From Linyphia triangularis (Eukaryota; Arthropoda; Arachnida; Araneae; Linyphiidae), in contig OZ021724.1 of the NCBI GenBank assembly GCA_963978545.1, positions 33,126,433 through 33,190,432 on the forward strand: a stretch of DNA of 64,000 bases. Direction: 5' to 3'. Shown piece by piece: positions 52,451 to 62,875 of the stretch. The position numbers and the translations under genes are program-made. Numbering within the stretch: position 1 is the stretch's first letter; each line of letters opens with the position of its first letter. A model generated the notes under the pieces. That model ran no database searches. It saw only the letters and a program-made list of their open reading frames with translations, and was not told the DNA's origin.

Positions 52451-52720
52451 GAAGTGCGGTGGTTTCCGAACACCCTGTATGAGCCATTTCAAATTCCGAT
52501 TCTCCTTTCGGGGTCGTTCAAATATTACGTAAGCATGTTTTTGGTAATTTTTGACCCCCCCCTCCCCCCCTTGTCAGCAAAAATAAGCAAATCGCATACC
52601 CCCCTCTATAATTACGTAAGCATACGGTAACCCCCCCCCCTCACCCCCTGCTCCTGATTTTTTTTTAAGGCTAATAATCTAAAAAAAAGTTAGGATTCAA
52701 TGCAAATAATGAACTTTAAC

Positions 52721-52926
52721 TTAATTTTTTCTAGTTGCCTTTCGCAACTCTTCTTCGACTCTTTTTAACACCAACACTTCTAGTTCTTCGTCATTTTCAG
52801 AGGCATTTTTAAAATAACGCCATACTTCATTATTTATATCCTGAATATCTTTCAAGGGTTTGTTTGATGTAGACTTTTTAAAAGCTTCAACAGCTTTTTA
52901 TATAAAATTTCACGAAATGAAGACAT
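52721..52926 (-). pseudogene. Small unidentified protein frame (about 68 codons, one indel)
   Basis: From an ATG (52924-52926) it reads MSSFREILYK; after an A tract missing one base it continues AVEAFKKSTSNKPLKDIQDI, then NNEVWRYFKNASENDEELEV and ends VEEELRKATRKN before a TAA at 52721. Codon use and composition (charged, helical, acidic-basic heptads) look protein-like rather than random AT-rich DNA. It could be an accessory protein of the TIR element or a captured piece of a host gene. I do not recognise the family. Confidence 0.45.
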
Positions 52927-52969
52927 ATATATTTTTTTAAAAAAAAAAAGCAAACAGAAAGCAGATCAA

Positions 52970-53266
52970 CTATATTTGCTTAATCTTCAAAAAGTTCAAG
53001 AAGGATTGCAGTGGAAAAAGAAAATTGTTCAAAACACAACTCAATTCGGAATCTTGAACCTTAAACCAACTACTGTTCCATCTTAGGCGCCCGCCAGTCG
53101 CCAAGCGAAACAAAAACAAAAATTGTCTGTCACATAAGTTAGGTTTAATGTAGGATTCACGTCTCCAAACACCCAAAAGAGGGGAATCCCCTTTATTCAT
53201 TTTGAAACTGCAGTATTTTGCATCATCAATGTTTGATTGTAATTGGCTGAAGGCAGAGTACCTCAC
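52970..53266 (-). other. 98-codon open stretch upstream of the small frame
   Basis: Open on the minus strand within the TIR element, directly before the 68-codon frame. It shows no known motif and may be captured 5' flank rather than coding. Confidence 0.2.
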
Positions 53267-53505
53267 TCTTATGTGACGTAAGTTTAAATCCCTTAGATCG
53301 ATTTGAATGGAAAGTCACCTATCCTAGAACTCGGTGTACAAAAGTGAAATTTTTTGTAAGTTTCAATTTTTTTTTAGAAATATAGGGATTATTAAATGCT
53401 TACGTAAGCATCACTCATACCCCCTCACGCCCCCCCCCCTTGTCAGCAAAAATAAGCAAATCGCTACCCCCCCCCTAGGTGCTTATGTAATATTTGAACG
53501 GCCCC

Positions 53506-55544
53506 TTACTTGAAAGTTTATTATTTATATATATTTTGTCGATAACTTATAATCAGGGAAAAAATTGGGTGTTACAGGGAATAATCAGGGAAATATCAGG
53601 GAATTTTAAAATAACTTTTCTGTGGACACCCTGTTAAGGATTGTTAATGAATGTTTTGTAGTTTTCATAAACTAATATGTACTGTCGTAATTTTTGTGTA
53701 GTTGCATAAAAAAATATATTTTAAAGTATTGTATGATATTAGAATAAGTAATTTTGTAATAATGGGAGTACTGGTTCTTTTTTCATTAATTATACAGACC
53801 TGCAAAATTTGTGTCATAGAAAAGTGTTTGCAATGTAATGACTGAATTTTATTTTATTTGGTGCACTGATTTCAAATGATATCAATTTTTATGACATCCA
53901 CGTAAGAATTTTTCGCAAAATGGCAATTTTTAGGAAGCTGAGAACTGTATCTTAAAACTATGAAGGTTTTTGAAATATGTGAATTTATTTTGATGATAAT
54001 TATGCTTAAAAATATAAATTAGGAGGAAAGTATCATTATCATTCTAAATCATGTTATACATCGTATAAATACTGCATTGTCTTAATAGCTTTTGAGGTCA
54101 ATAATTATGGATTAATTAATCTTAACTTAAAATATATACATCAAACATTTAGTTTTCAGTTTAGTTTTTTAAGAAAATAAATCTTTTTGTAAATCTACTA
54201 TTTTTGTAGAATGCAAAACATATATTTTTTTGCATACTTATAAAGCTGGAACTCAAAATAAGGTTAATTTCTCAAAATATTGATATAACTGCGTATTTAA
54301 AAGTCTCTTAACAAAATATTTCTTACATAAGTGAAATTAAGAACATCAATATTATGTATGATACTAATATCATGAATGTTAATGACATTTTACCATATGT
54401 TAACTACCATAAATAAAAATTCTTTAATTATAAATTTAGAACATAAGACCATCTAACAAAAGAATAAAGGCAATAATAAGATTAGATAGTATTTAATATA
54501 ATTAAATAAGATTTAGGATGGAAATGAAAAAAATAAAAATATTTTTCTAACTTTCAGCTTCAGCAATTATAACACATAATTTTTTTTTTCCATGCAGTAT
54601 AATTATTCCAATCACAATCCAAAAAAGGCTGCTTCTCCCAAAGTATGTTATTTGAATCAGTAGTGTCATTTAGTGGTCAAAAAAGATGTAAAAACTATTG
54701 GGTGGCAAAATGAAACAAAAAGCTAGTGACAAGTTGAAAAATCACAGTAGTATTTTTTTAATACTTTTTAAAGGACAATCTTTGTATTTTTGAAATTGTA
54801 ATTATGTGATGTTAAATGTTATATAAAAAATTGTAATTCAAATGATATATTAAGTTTTATAAATTACATCGAATATAAAATACCAAATTTGTGGGGGAAA
54901 AAAAAGACAGGGGATGGTAATGGCAATTCAATAAATTAAGTAGTTTCAATAGATTGTGAGAAAAACCATCTAAAATGCATTTCATTTATCTATTTAAAAA
55001 TACTAAGAGCATATTAAAAAAAATCAAAAAAAAAAAAAAAAAATATCAAAATGTTTTATTATGGGTTTTGTAGACATGAAACAAAGTGGACGTTTCGAAA
55101 GAATGACCTATATATTTTATTCGGAAATTTAGTTTAAAGACCTTTTACATAGCTTAAAGACCTATGCATTTGGCAACCACAAAGTCACTACACAATCAAT
55201 AAGATTGTACAAAAGAAAGTGTTTGAACAAATAATATTAAGTTACATCACATTCTATAATTGAAATCAGGAGAATCATTGCGTGCTTAACTGAGTAAGGT
55301 GTGCGAAGCACAGTGCACGCTGAACACCATTCTTATAAAATGGCTAGACGTGTGGGAATCTTTTTTTGTGCCAAGAAACATTCAGAAACAGTTTAACTTT
55401 CATAAAACTAATTGTTAAAATAAAAACCATAAAACCATTTGAGTTCTGATATCCACATGACTCTCTCATGGTATTTTCAGAAAATGTCATTACTTGACTT
55501 CATGGTATCATAATACACTATAACTTATACACTATAAAATATAA

Positions 55545-55575
<31 letters not shown>

Positions 55576-56036
55576 GACATGCAGTTTACGAGAGGTAAAA
55601 TCTATAAATAGAAAATTTAAAAAGAATCGAGGCAATTCTAACATTGTTTTTATCATATAACATGGAATAATGTTTATTATGGTGATACAAATAGTGCTTC
55701 CTGAAAAAAGGGAGGGGAGTTAGTCATCAATGTTTGAAAAAGCGATTTCAACAAAGTATTTCCGTTAAATTAAATTTTTTCTTCTCATATTTAGGGATTT
55801 CCCGTTCACTACTGGCAACTAATAACCGCCACTTAAGATACCAAAATGTTTTTTGGGGACCAAATCATTCCTCCTTTTTATTGATCTGGCATATGAACGC
55901 CTATGAAAACAAGTATTTAATAATTGCTGCTTTTTTGCATGTAACTCATTAGAAATTAATACTAATTTAATTTTTTTTTTATAAATAGCAAGATCCCTTT
56001 CACTTGTTGGAGGTTAATATTGTTAATGGACACTTT
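53506..56036. other. Very AT-rich stretch without gene
   Basis: A and T tracts near 55020-55042 and 55547-55570. A short GC-rich motif TGTGCGAAGCACAGTGCACGC at 55301 is isolated. Nothing supported as a feature. Confidence 0.4.
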
Positions 56037-56061
56037 ATTATTATTAATAATAATAATAGTA

Positions 56062-56097
<36 letters not shown>

Positions 56098-56108
56098 GTA
56101 ATAATAAA
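56037..56108. repeat. (AAT)n microsatellite
   Basis: Interrupted AAT/AGT array. Frames rich in isoleucine across it are artefacts. Confidence 0.9.
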
Positions 56109-56974
56109 TATTAATATTGTTAAAAAAAATATTTTAACCATGCGACATGAATGTTTTCTTGTTGTTGGTCAAAACAAAAAATTAAAGGTGACCAATATTG
56201 AAATTTTATTTATTGTTGATTCTACATCGCTTTGTCAGTATGTAACAGATTAAATTGGCAACATTACATATTTTCCTCTCCAACAGGCCAGGCACAACTT
56301 ATACTGCTGCCATCTACCGAGAAAAAGGGTTCACAAAAATTTAGGCGCAAGAAAATGAAAATAGAAATCCGTGATCTAAATCCATAAGCAGGCGCGTAGC
56401 CAGGGGCTGGAAGAAAGAGATATATTCCCTCCCGAAAATATAAGTTGATCTCATGAATAACGATGAAAGAATATAAATCATTGCGTACAGGTACAGCAGA
56501 GTATAGTTTCAATTCCAGACTACGTTTTTATGCAAAAATCCAATTTTCGAATATTCAAACAACATATGCTAGAAGATTTTTTTATACCCTCATTGAGGGA
56601 CTATATCCCAAGCCATTGTTGTACTTGATACAATCGTTGACTAATGTTAGCAAACAAATAGTATCCTTCCCATTAATGTTTTGTAACCAATTCGATCCCA
56701 AGACACAGAAGCTCTTCCTTTTATTTTTGTATAAATGATCAGACACCACGAGGATTATGACAGATGGTCTCTTTTCAGTCTAGGAACGGCATTTTTCGCA
56801 TTCGAAAGTCAAAGGCTTTGTATCTCAAAGTGATCCTTATTGAATTCAAATGCAGTATATATATATACAAAGTTATTCGTTTTCATTATTTTAGCAATTA
56901 ATTATTTAATCCTTTCTGTGCTTAAGAAATTCCTCTATACCAAAAAAAAAAGTAAGGATTAGTGATAAAGCTCA
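56109..56974. other. Unassigned; possible hAT end at 56392
   Basis: GCGCGTAGCCAGGGGCTGG at 56392 resembles one hAT terminus, but no partner end is visible. The open stretches on either strand lack motifs. Confidence 0.3.
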
Positions 56975-57790
56975 TGAAAACAGAGTTTTTAATGTAATTC
57001 CTTTATATGCGTTGCCGATTAGTATGTGCAATTGCAACTTCTTGAGCTCAGACTGAGTTTTCATAATGTTTGACCACAAAGTCAAAAATACTCTTTCCGA
57101 ACTATTTACTAACTTCTTTTTTTTTTCTCCCAAAATTTGATTGAATACCTGATCATCCACAACTAGTTTTTTTTCCAAGATGCAACTCGATTGGATGACG
57201 GAAAGTGGTTTAATAAGACCTCCGAAAATTTTGCCGCTAATACGGAAAGGTTTCAGTCATTAAATATCACCAAATTCTACATGGTTGAATTATATATGCT
57301 TGACATCTTTATAATAGAACGTGAGTAAAAGCTGATATGTCTGAAGTAAGGCAATAGAAACGTGTGCAAATGCGGCCTTTGCATGACTGTCTCAAAACTG
57401 AATAGAAAGCATTGTCATCGACAACGAGTGTACCTGCAAAGTTTCAAAGTTTCAGTTTGATTGGATGACGAGATAAGTTTATTAGTAATAGCAAAAAACA
57501 ATTGAAGCGCGTGCGAAAGCGGTCTTTTAGTGACAGTGATAGTCTAAAAAACTTCATAGAGTGCAACCTTATTGACAACGAATCTATCTGTCAAATTTCC
57601 ACGCGATTGGTTAACTTCAAGTTGTGGTTTATTAGTATTCCGGAGATAGAAGCATGTATAAAAGCGACCTTTTAGCAGCAGTGACAGCCCTCAAAACTTG
57701 ATAGAATGCATTGTCATTGATATCGAATCTATCACCCAAGTTTCAGCTCGATTGGACAAAGGAAAGTGGGTTAATTTCTGAAAGTACTGA
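56975..57790 (+). repeat. Dispersed repeat R3, longest copy
   Basis: It shows three internal reiterations at about 150-bp spacing: GCATTGTCATCGACAACGAG (57409), GCAACCTTATTGACAACGAA (57562) and GCATTGTCATTGATATCGAA (57709), each followed by a TTTCAGCTCGATTGGA-like segment and an AAAGCGGTCTTTTAG block. Confidence 0.7.
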
Positions 57791-57829
57791 ATTGTATAAT
57801 AAATTGTATTTGATTTCTTTTAGCAAGAG

Positions 57830-58720
57830 AGCTACACTTCATTAAGACAGTGCAACATTGGACAACTCAGAGATATCAAAACTGTATGAAAAAGCCTTTC
57901 AAGGAGAAAGTTACACTCATTTTCGTCTTGAATGGGAGAAAATATGGAAAATTTCCAGCAAGCAAAAAATTAATCAGAACGAAATCATAACAAAATTCAG
58001 ATAATAAAATAAAACTACTAACTTCAATTTATTACTGTTAGAGGGCGCTATATTCGCTTTAAGAAAGTATTAAACAGAATTGGTGGTATGTGATTGTTTA
58101 GCAACAGATACAAGAGGACTAGACTGTATTGAAACATCAAACATGGGCAACACATTATTGGGTTATCCATACTATATGGAGGAACGCCTTCTGGGAGGTC
58201 TTTCAAGCTGAAATTAGAACACATTTTCGCTTTGAATGGAAGGAGATACAAAAAACTCCCATCAAGCAGCACATTCATTCGAACGCGATCGTGATAAAAT
58301 TCAGGTAATCAAATTAACCAATAAGTTAAATTTATTAATGTTAGGGGGTCGCTTTGGAAAAGTATTGATTGGTTTTTTCTTATGTATTAGCAACAGCTAC
58401 AAGACAAGAGGACTGTATTGCGCGGAAATATCGTAAAACATGGGCAGTTCATTTTTGGGTTATCCATATAGTAATGAGGACTGCTTTCAGTGAGGTCTTT
58501 TAAAGGGGAACTGAAAAGTATTTTTTTTTTAATTGATTTTGTGAACTTCAATGGTCTAGTTCCGGTAATTGTGTTTTTGACGGGATTGTTCTCGATTTCC
58601 TTCCATTCGAGATGAAAATGCGTTTCAGTTTCTCCTTGAAAGACCTTCTGGAAGGTGTTCCTCCTTATAATATGGATAATATAATAATGAGTTGCCCATG
58701 TTTTAGGATATTTCTATGCA
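57830..58720. repeat. Repeat R5: 293-bp dimer, locus 2 (inverted)
   Basis: CAAGAGGACT at 58111 and 58404 gives the same 293-bp spacing as locus 1. The minus-strand reading recovers the same order of landmarks (GAACGCCTTCTGGGAGGTCT, TGGGTTATCCATA, CGAACGCGATCGTGATAAAA). A reversed unit follows at 58605-58720 (CTTGAAAGACCTTCTGGAAG). Confidence 0.7.
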
Positions 58721-58887
58721 GAATAGTTCTCTTAAAACAGTTGCTAAAAAATCACGTACTATATAACCAACTGAATTTTACAAAGCGACTATATCCACTG
58801 ATCTCTAACTGCAACTTCTGGATTCTGCATGCTTGGTTATTGACTTGAAGTCGAAGAAGGCTTAACAACCACCCTAGTGATTTATAC

Positions 58888-59632
58888 TAAAGGTCGGAAA
58901 TATCGATCAAAATAAATATCGATACTATATCGTTGCATAGAAAAAAATATCGATACGTGATTTTTTTTTCCAGAGTTTTTTGGGGCAAATTTCTACTTTT
59001 CATGAATTTATGACTAAATTGTTTTAATAAATAAATTATAAAAATTGTTTTAATAAATAAACTTTAAAAATTGTTTCAATAAATAAATTATAAAAAATGT
59101 TTTGATAAATACATTATAAAAATTGCTTTAATAAACAAATTACAAAAATTATTTAATAAATAAATTATATTATCAATCAGAATAAATAAAATACATTTGG
59201 ATGTCAATGCATAAACTCACATTTATTTTTAAAGAAGAAATTTTGAAAAGTAGTTCATCGCATATTTTGCCGATAGAAATGTTTTTAATATTTAAAATTA
59301 GATGCAAGTCCAGGCACACGCCGGCAACAGAAACGGTGCTAAGTTAATGACTACTAATAAATGATCTTATCTTTCTATTACATCATGTTTTCTTTTTTGT
59401 TAGGGTGTCATTTTAACTGTCTCTCAGCCAAGTCCAAACCTTAGTTTTGAAGTTTTTGAAAAGGGAATAAAAAAAATCGAAAAAACACATGGAACGACAA
59501 AACGATCATCAAAAAACTAAAAATGTTTGAAAATATCGATATATCGGTGACTTGTATCGATATTTTTACTATCGATATATTTAAAAAAGTATCGATAAAA
59601 ATATCGTCGTATCGATATATCACCGACCTCTA
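58888..59632. mobile_element. hAT MITE with 8-bp duplication, TATCGATA-rich ends (745 bp)
   Basis: ATTTATAC stands at 58880-58887 and again at 59633-59640. The ends TAAAGGTCGG and, from the right, TAGAGGTCGG form the TIR, each followed by several ATATCGATA motifs. The interior holds a tandem array at 59019-59169 and no transposase. Confidence 0.9.
59019..59169. repeat. 31-bp minisatellite inside the hAT MITE
   Basis: Five to six copies of TTGTTTTAATAAATAAATTA with AAAAA spacers. Lies wholly within the MITE. Confidence 0.8.
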
Positions 59633-59640
59633 ATTTATAC

Positions 59641-60226
59641 TAACAACTTCTCCCCAAACTAGTTACAATGTGCAGGTAACCATATCAACCTATTTCATAG
59701 CATTATGGGGGAAGAATTCAATCGGCTTCATCTGCTTGCAGAGAAGAAACCGTTTATAAGCTATCCAGATGTTATAGTTTGAGATTAGTGACTATATATC
59801 CTTATCAATATTTTTAAAATCGACTGCAGTAAGTTAGAATATAAAACGCACTTACTTGGCGCACGATACTCACAAGCATTAAAATGCTTCGAATAAATGC
59901 ACATTCTTGCCTATACAGCTTTTCCCAATAAGGAATAACCATTCGTCTCTCCTGTTAACAGTAAAAGTTGTGCGAGAGCTGGGCAGGTTTCATATAACTT
60001 GCTGTTTAATGATGGAAACCTGTGAAAACTTTGCTCCGGATTTCGTGATCCTTTACTATTATACTGTGGAACACAACAAAAGTATTGTTCTACCAAAAAA
60101 CAATTTAAAATGGGAAAAAAAAAATCCCGAGTTCATTAACTTTTAACTTAAAGAAAAATATCCGTTTTGCAAGGAAAATCAAATGGTTTTCGGGATGGTC
60201 ATGCTAAAGAACTTGAAACTAAAATT
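59641..60226. other. Upstream flank of the DNAJC9-like gene; no gene seen
   Basis: Non-repetitive. The plus open stretch 59907-60146 (79 codons) has no recognised motif. It could include the distal promoter of the gene at 60541. Confidence 0.35.
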
Positions 60227-60267
60227 AAAGATATTATAATAACCCGAAGGGTTATTATATTATCTTT
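60227..60267. promoter_or_regulatory. 41-nt hairpin upstream of DNAJC9-like exon 1
   Basis: A 19-nt arm AAAGATATTATAATAACCC pairs with its complement at 18 of 19 positions around a GAA loop. It lies 270 bp before the start codon. Role unknown; possibly a MITE remnant. Confidence 0.6.
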
Positions 60268-60295
60268 GGTCATGTGAGGAAACCCGAGTTAACTG

Positions 60296-60303
60296 TGACG
60301 TCA
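60296..60303. promoter_or_regulatory. Perfect CRE/ATF palindrome TGACGTCA
   Basis: TGACGTCA, the full CREB/ATF site, 238 bp before the start codon of the DNAJC9-like gene. An AGCGCGCGCAAA block at about 60377-60390 is a near-match to an E2F site. In this AT-rich DNA such sites are unlikely to be common, so promoter function is plausible, though untested. Confidence 0.45.
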
Positions 60304-60540
60304 TATGCATAATCCTGATATTTTTTTAATCACTTACAACTGATATCATTGTAAACTAACTGCATCCGGTTAAAATAGCGCGCGCAAACAGTAGTTGTAT
60401 TGTTGACATAAAATATAAAAATCGTGCAGTTCTGGTTTTTAAATATTGGCTTCTCGTTCCCTCCTGTAACTTGCTAAAATTTTCTTTTGACCAATTCAGC
60501 TGTAATATAGTGTAAAAACAATTTTAACATTGCAAAAATT

Positions 60541-60631
60541 ATGGGTCTAATTGATGATTGTGAATTATATTTCGGAACGAAATCTTTATATGAAGTTCTA
60601 TCTGTTGAAAAGACTGCTTCAGCTACTTTAT
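60541..60631 (+). CDS. DNAJC9: DNAJC9-like J-domain co-chaperone, exon 1
   Basis: The ATG at 60541 opens MGLIDDCELYFGTKSLYEVL, matching the start of DNAJC9 (an M-G-L-x-D-x-C-E..FGT..LY.VL pattern). The exon gives residues 1-30 and the first base of codon 31, then a good donor (T followed by GTAAGTG at 60632). Helix I of the J domain starts at about residue 15. In other animals DNAJC9 is a nuclear histone H3-H4 chaperone that also recruits and stimulates HSP70 through its J domain, acting during histone supply. Only this first part is here; the usual protein is about 260 residues. The 5' UTR and transcription start are not resolved. The start is well supported: no upstream in-frame extension is needed and the N-terminus aligns. 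The assignment is by recognition. Confidence 0.88.
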
Positions 60632-62722
60632 GTAAGTGTTTTTAAGCCGAAAGAGGCAAATATGCGAGTTTTAGCAATGATTTAATATCTACTCACTCTC
60701 ATTTCTATCTTTTTCAATTTGTTTAATTCTCAGCAAGTTGATTAATTCTCGTTAACATCAAAAATAAAAATAATAGAATGTAAATACTGAATTTTAAAAA
60801 AATAATGGAATATAAATAATAAATTTCTATTAGAATAATGAAATTTTTTTTTGAGTTCAGTAAGATATGACATCGTAGAAATAAAGCAGTTATTTAAAAT
60901 TTCCATCCTCATAAAGCTTAAATTGGACTTCCAAGGGATGTCACTTGAGAGTAGGACTGGGGATGTCCAAAAATAGAGATTTTTAGCTCTGAAATCACAA
61001 TTCATTCTGTGAAATTCCAAATCATTATTCAAAATTATTAATTAAACTTAAATTATAGGCTGCATTTTAAATTTTTTTCTAAAATAGAAGTTTTGTGTTA
61101 TAACAATTTCCAAATCCTAAAAATATTTTAAAACAATTTATTACCATTACTGATAAATCTAAGAGCAATATTCCATGTATTATGTAGTGAACAATTACCA
61201 ATCTATTATACTGTATACATTGAATTTAAGAAATAGTATCTCTAAATAAAATATTTAATACAATTTAAATGTCCTCATAAGTAGCAACAATTGTTTATTT
61301 ACTTAGTTTAAATTATTTTCAGAAAGAGTATGAATTGTTATTTGAACATTAATTATTCTAATTAATATCAAATTTTACTTTTTAAATATGTATACTTGAA
61401 AGAAGAAAAGGATTTAAAAAAAAAACCCTAGTTTAATAAAAAAAAATGTTTTTTTTTAGTTTTTTTCCAACCTTGTCTATAATATATGCTTGCGTTGATA
61501 CAAATTCCCATATGCTCAAAACTTTTGAAAATTCTAAAGAAATTGCATCTCCTGTTGCCCCTGCTTACAATTCTTTTAATGTTATAAAATAGTAAGCAGG
61601 ATCTAAGACATAAAACAGGGTTCATACAGTCATTAAAAATTGCTTAATATTTTTTAACTCGTTTTCCAGGCTTTAAAAGTTCTTGAAAATACCTAGGTCC
61701 TTTAAAGGACTTGAAAATACTTAAAGGTCCTTAAAAGTACTTGAAATGCTTACAGGTCCTTGAAAGTCCTAATTTTTATCACTTATCCACGTAACACCAA
61801 AATTTTCTGGTATATTTGTATTATGCATGCATCAACTTTTACATCGTTTACTTCTTATTTTGATGGAGTAGAAATCGAATGGTTTTAGTTGCACACTGTA
61901 CTTAGTCTGCGAAAGGAGCATGCAAAATTAGTGTTTATGTTTTGCAAGTCAAAAGATCGAAGGCCATCATCAATGTCTGTTTATAAGACAAAATGTAAAT
62001 TGTGCATGAAAATTTTTGATATTAACACTCTCGGCAAAGCAGCTATAAAATCACACATTAAAGACCTAAGGCATGAAAAAAAATTGTAGAAGGTACTTAA
62101 AAAATATTATTTAGGTCCTTAAAAGTCATTGATTTTTGTTCTGATTTTAGTAGGAACCTTGTAAAATAAGGATTAATTTTCTATTGCATTCAATAAAATT
62201 ATTTGATTTTTTAAAAAATTATTTCCTAAATGATCATTAATTATTCATTTCACTTTCAGTGCCTACTTTTATTTTTTTCATCCAACTCTACTATTTACAA
62301 ACTTATTAGGGACATGCTTTAAAGTACGAAGCAGACGAAATTGTCCGTGTTTTGATAGCATATGAATAGCATCTTGCAAATACTTTTCTGCTCATTTTTA
62401 TATCGACGCAATTGATAGTATTAAATCATTATTATTGTAATCTGAAATTATCATAACATTAATTTAAATAAAATGAATTTCCTTTAATAACAATACGGTG
62501 GCATGTCTTCCATCCAAAAATTAGGACCCAAGTATACAATACTTTTTCTTGTAGTATTTGTTTTGAAAATGTATTTAAAATTATAATGTAAAATAAAGCA
62601 GATCATAAGGTTATCTTAAATCAATCTGCTTTGATATTCATATTGTAAACTTAAAACATTAGAAGATACTATTATTTTAAAAATGTTGAACGTTCAATAT
62701 TTTTTTCATTCATGGTTTTCAG
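60632..62722 (+). other. Intron 1 of the DNAJC9-like gene
   Basis: A 2091-bp AT-rich phase-1 intron from GTAAGTG to TTTTCAG. It carries a hAT-derived fragment at 61616-62161. The open frames inside (60742-61032 minus, 61428-61625 minus) are not recognised. Confidence 0.8.
61616..62161 (+). mobile_element. hAT-like fragment with a C2H2/BED-type finger, in intron 1
   Basis: Left end CAGGGTTCATACAGTC and right end, inward, CAAGGTTCCTACT. Near both ends are repeats of AGGTCCTTAAAAGTAC-like units. Between, a 66-codon open frame (61889-62089) ends CKLCMKIFDINTLGKAAI followed by KSHIKDLRHEKK: C-x2-C, 15 or so residues, H-x5-H, the finger at the N-terminus of several animal hAT-type transposases. 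The flanks share only TAAAA, so the duplication is unclear. It is transposon-derived, not part of the host gene. Confidence 0.6.
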
Positions 62723-62875
62723 TGAAAAAGGCTTTCAAGAAAGCATCTCTTCTTTGCCATCCTGATAAAGCCGACGAGTCCAAGAAAGATGAAGCTACCC
62801 GAAGATTTCAAACCTTGGCAAAAGTTCACTACATTTTGTCTGATACCGAGAAAAAAGCTGTTTATGATGAAACAG
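62723..62875 (+). CDS. DNAJC9: DNAJC9-like J-domain co-chaperone, exon 2
   Basis: Joined to exon 1 at TTTTCAG/TG, it gives LKKAFKKASLLCHPDKADES (residues 31-50) and goes on to TRRFQTLAKVHYILSD and KKAVYDETG. The HPD motif that triggers HSP70 ATP hydrolysis is at residues 43-45; basic helix II precedes it and helix III plus the YDE end of the J domain follow. The donor is ACAG/GTGAAA at 62876; reading on would hit a stop after five codons. Exon 2 ends in phase 1, so the next exon must start in the same phase. The missing about 180 residues (histone-binding part) lie beyond the window. Highly conserved with the family; I am confident in the exon. Confidence 0.9.

Larger units (their letters stand above)
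47625..52477. mobile_element. TIR-bounded nest (Tc1/mariner-like ends)
   Basis: CAGGGTGTTCGGAAACCACC starts a 27-bp repeat at 47625 that recurs, perfectly inverted, ending at 52477. Both are flanked by TA, the target of Tc1/mariner elements. Between them lie an R3 copy, a 1530-bp hAT, SINE-like duplicates and a 293-bp dimer; no mariner transposase is seen. Either one non-autonomous element grew by later insertions, or two separate copies each contribute one end. Confidence 0.55.
52510..53505. mobile_element. TIR element with C-tract subterminal repeats
   Basis: The left end GGGGTCGTTCAAATATTACG and the right end, read inward, GGGGCCGTTCAAATATTACA form 26-bp inverted repeats with two mismatches. 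Just inside each end is a direct copy of TTGTCAGCAAAAATAAGCAA next to long C tracts, plus TACGTAAGCAT motifs. No obvious target-site duplication, so the superfamily stays open. A 68-codon minus-strand frame with one indel lies inside (52721-52926). Confidence 0.75.

Noticed and set aside
53618..53640. GACACCCTGTTA resembling a mariner end
   Set aside because: No partner end and no TA-flanked inverted match nearby.
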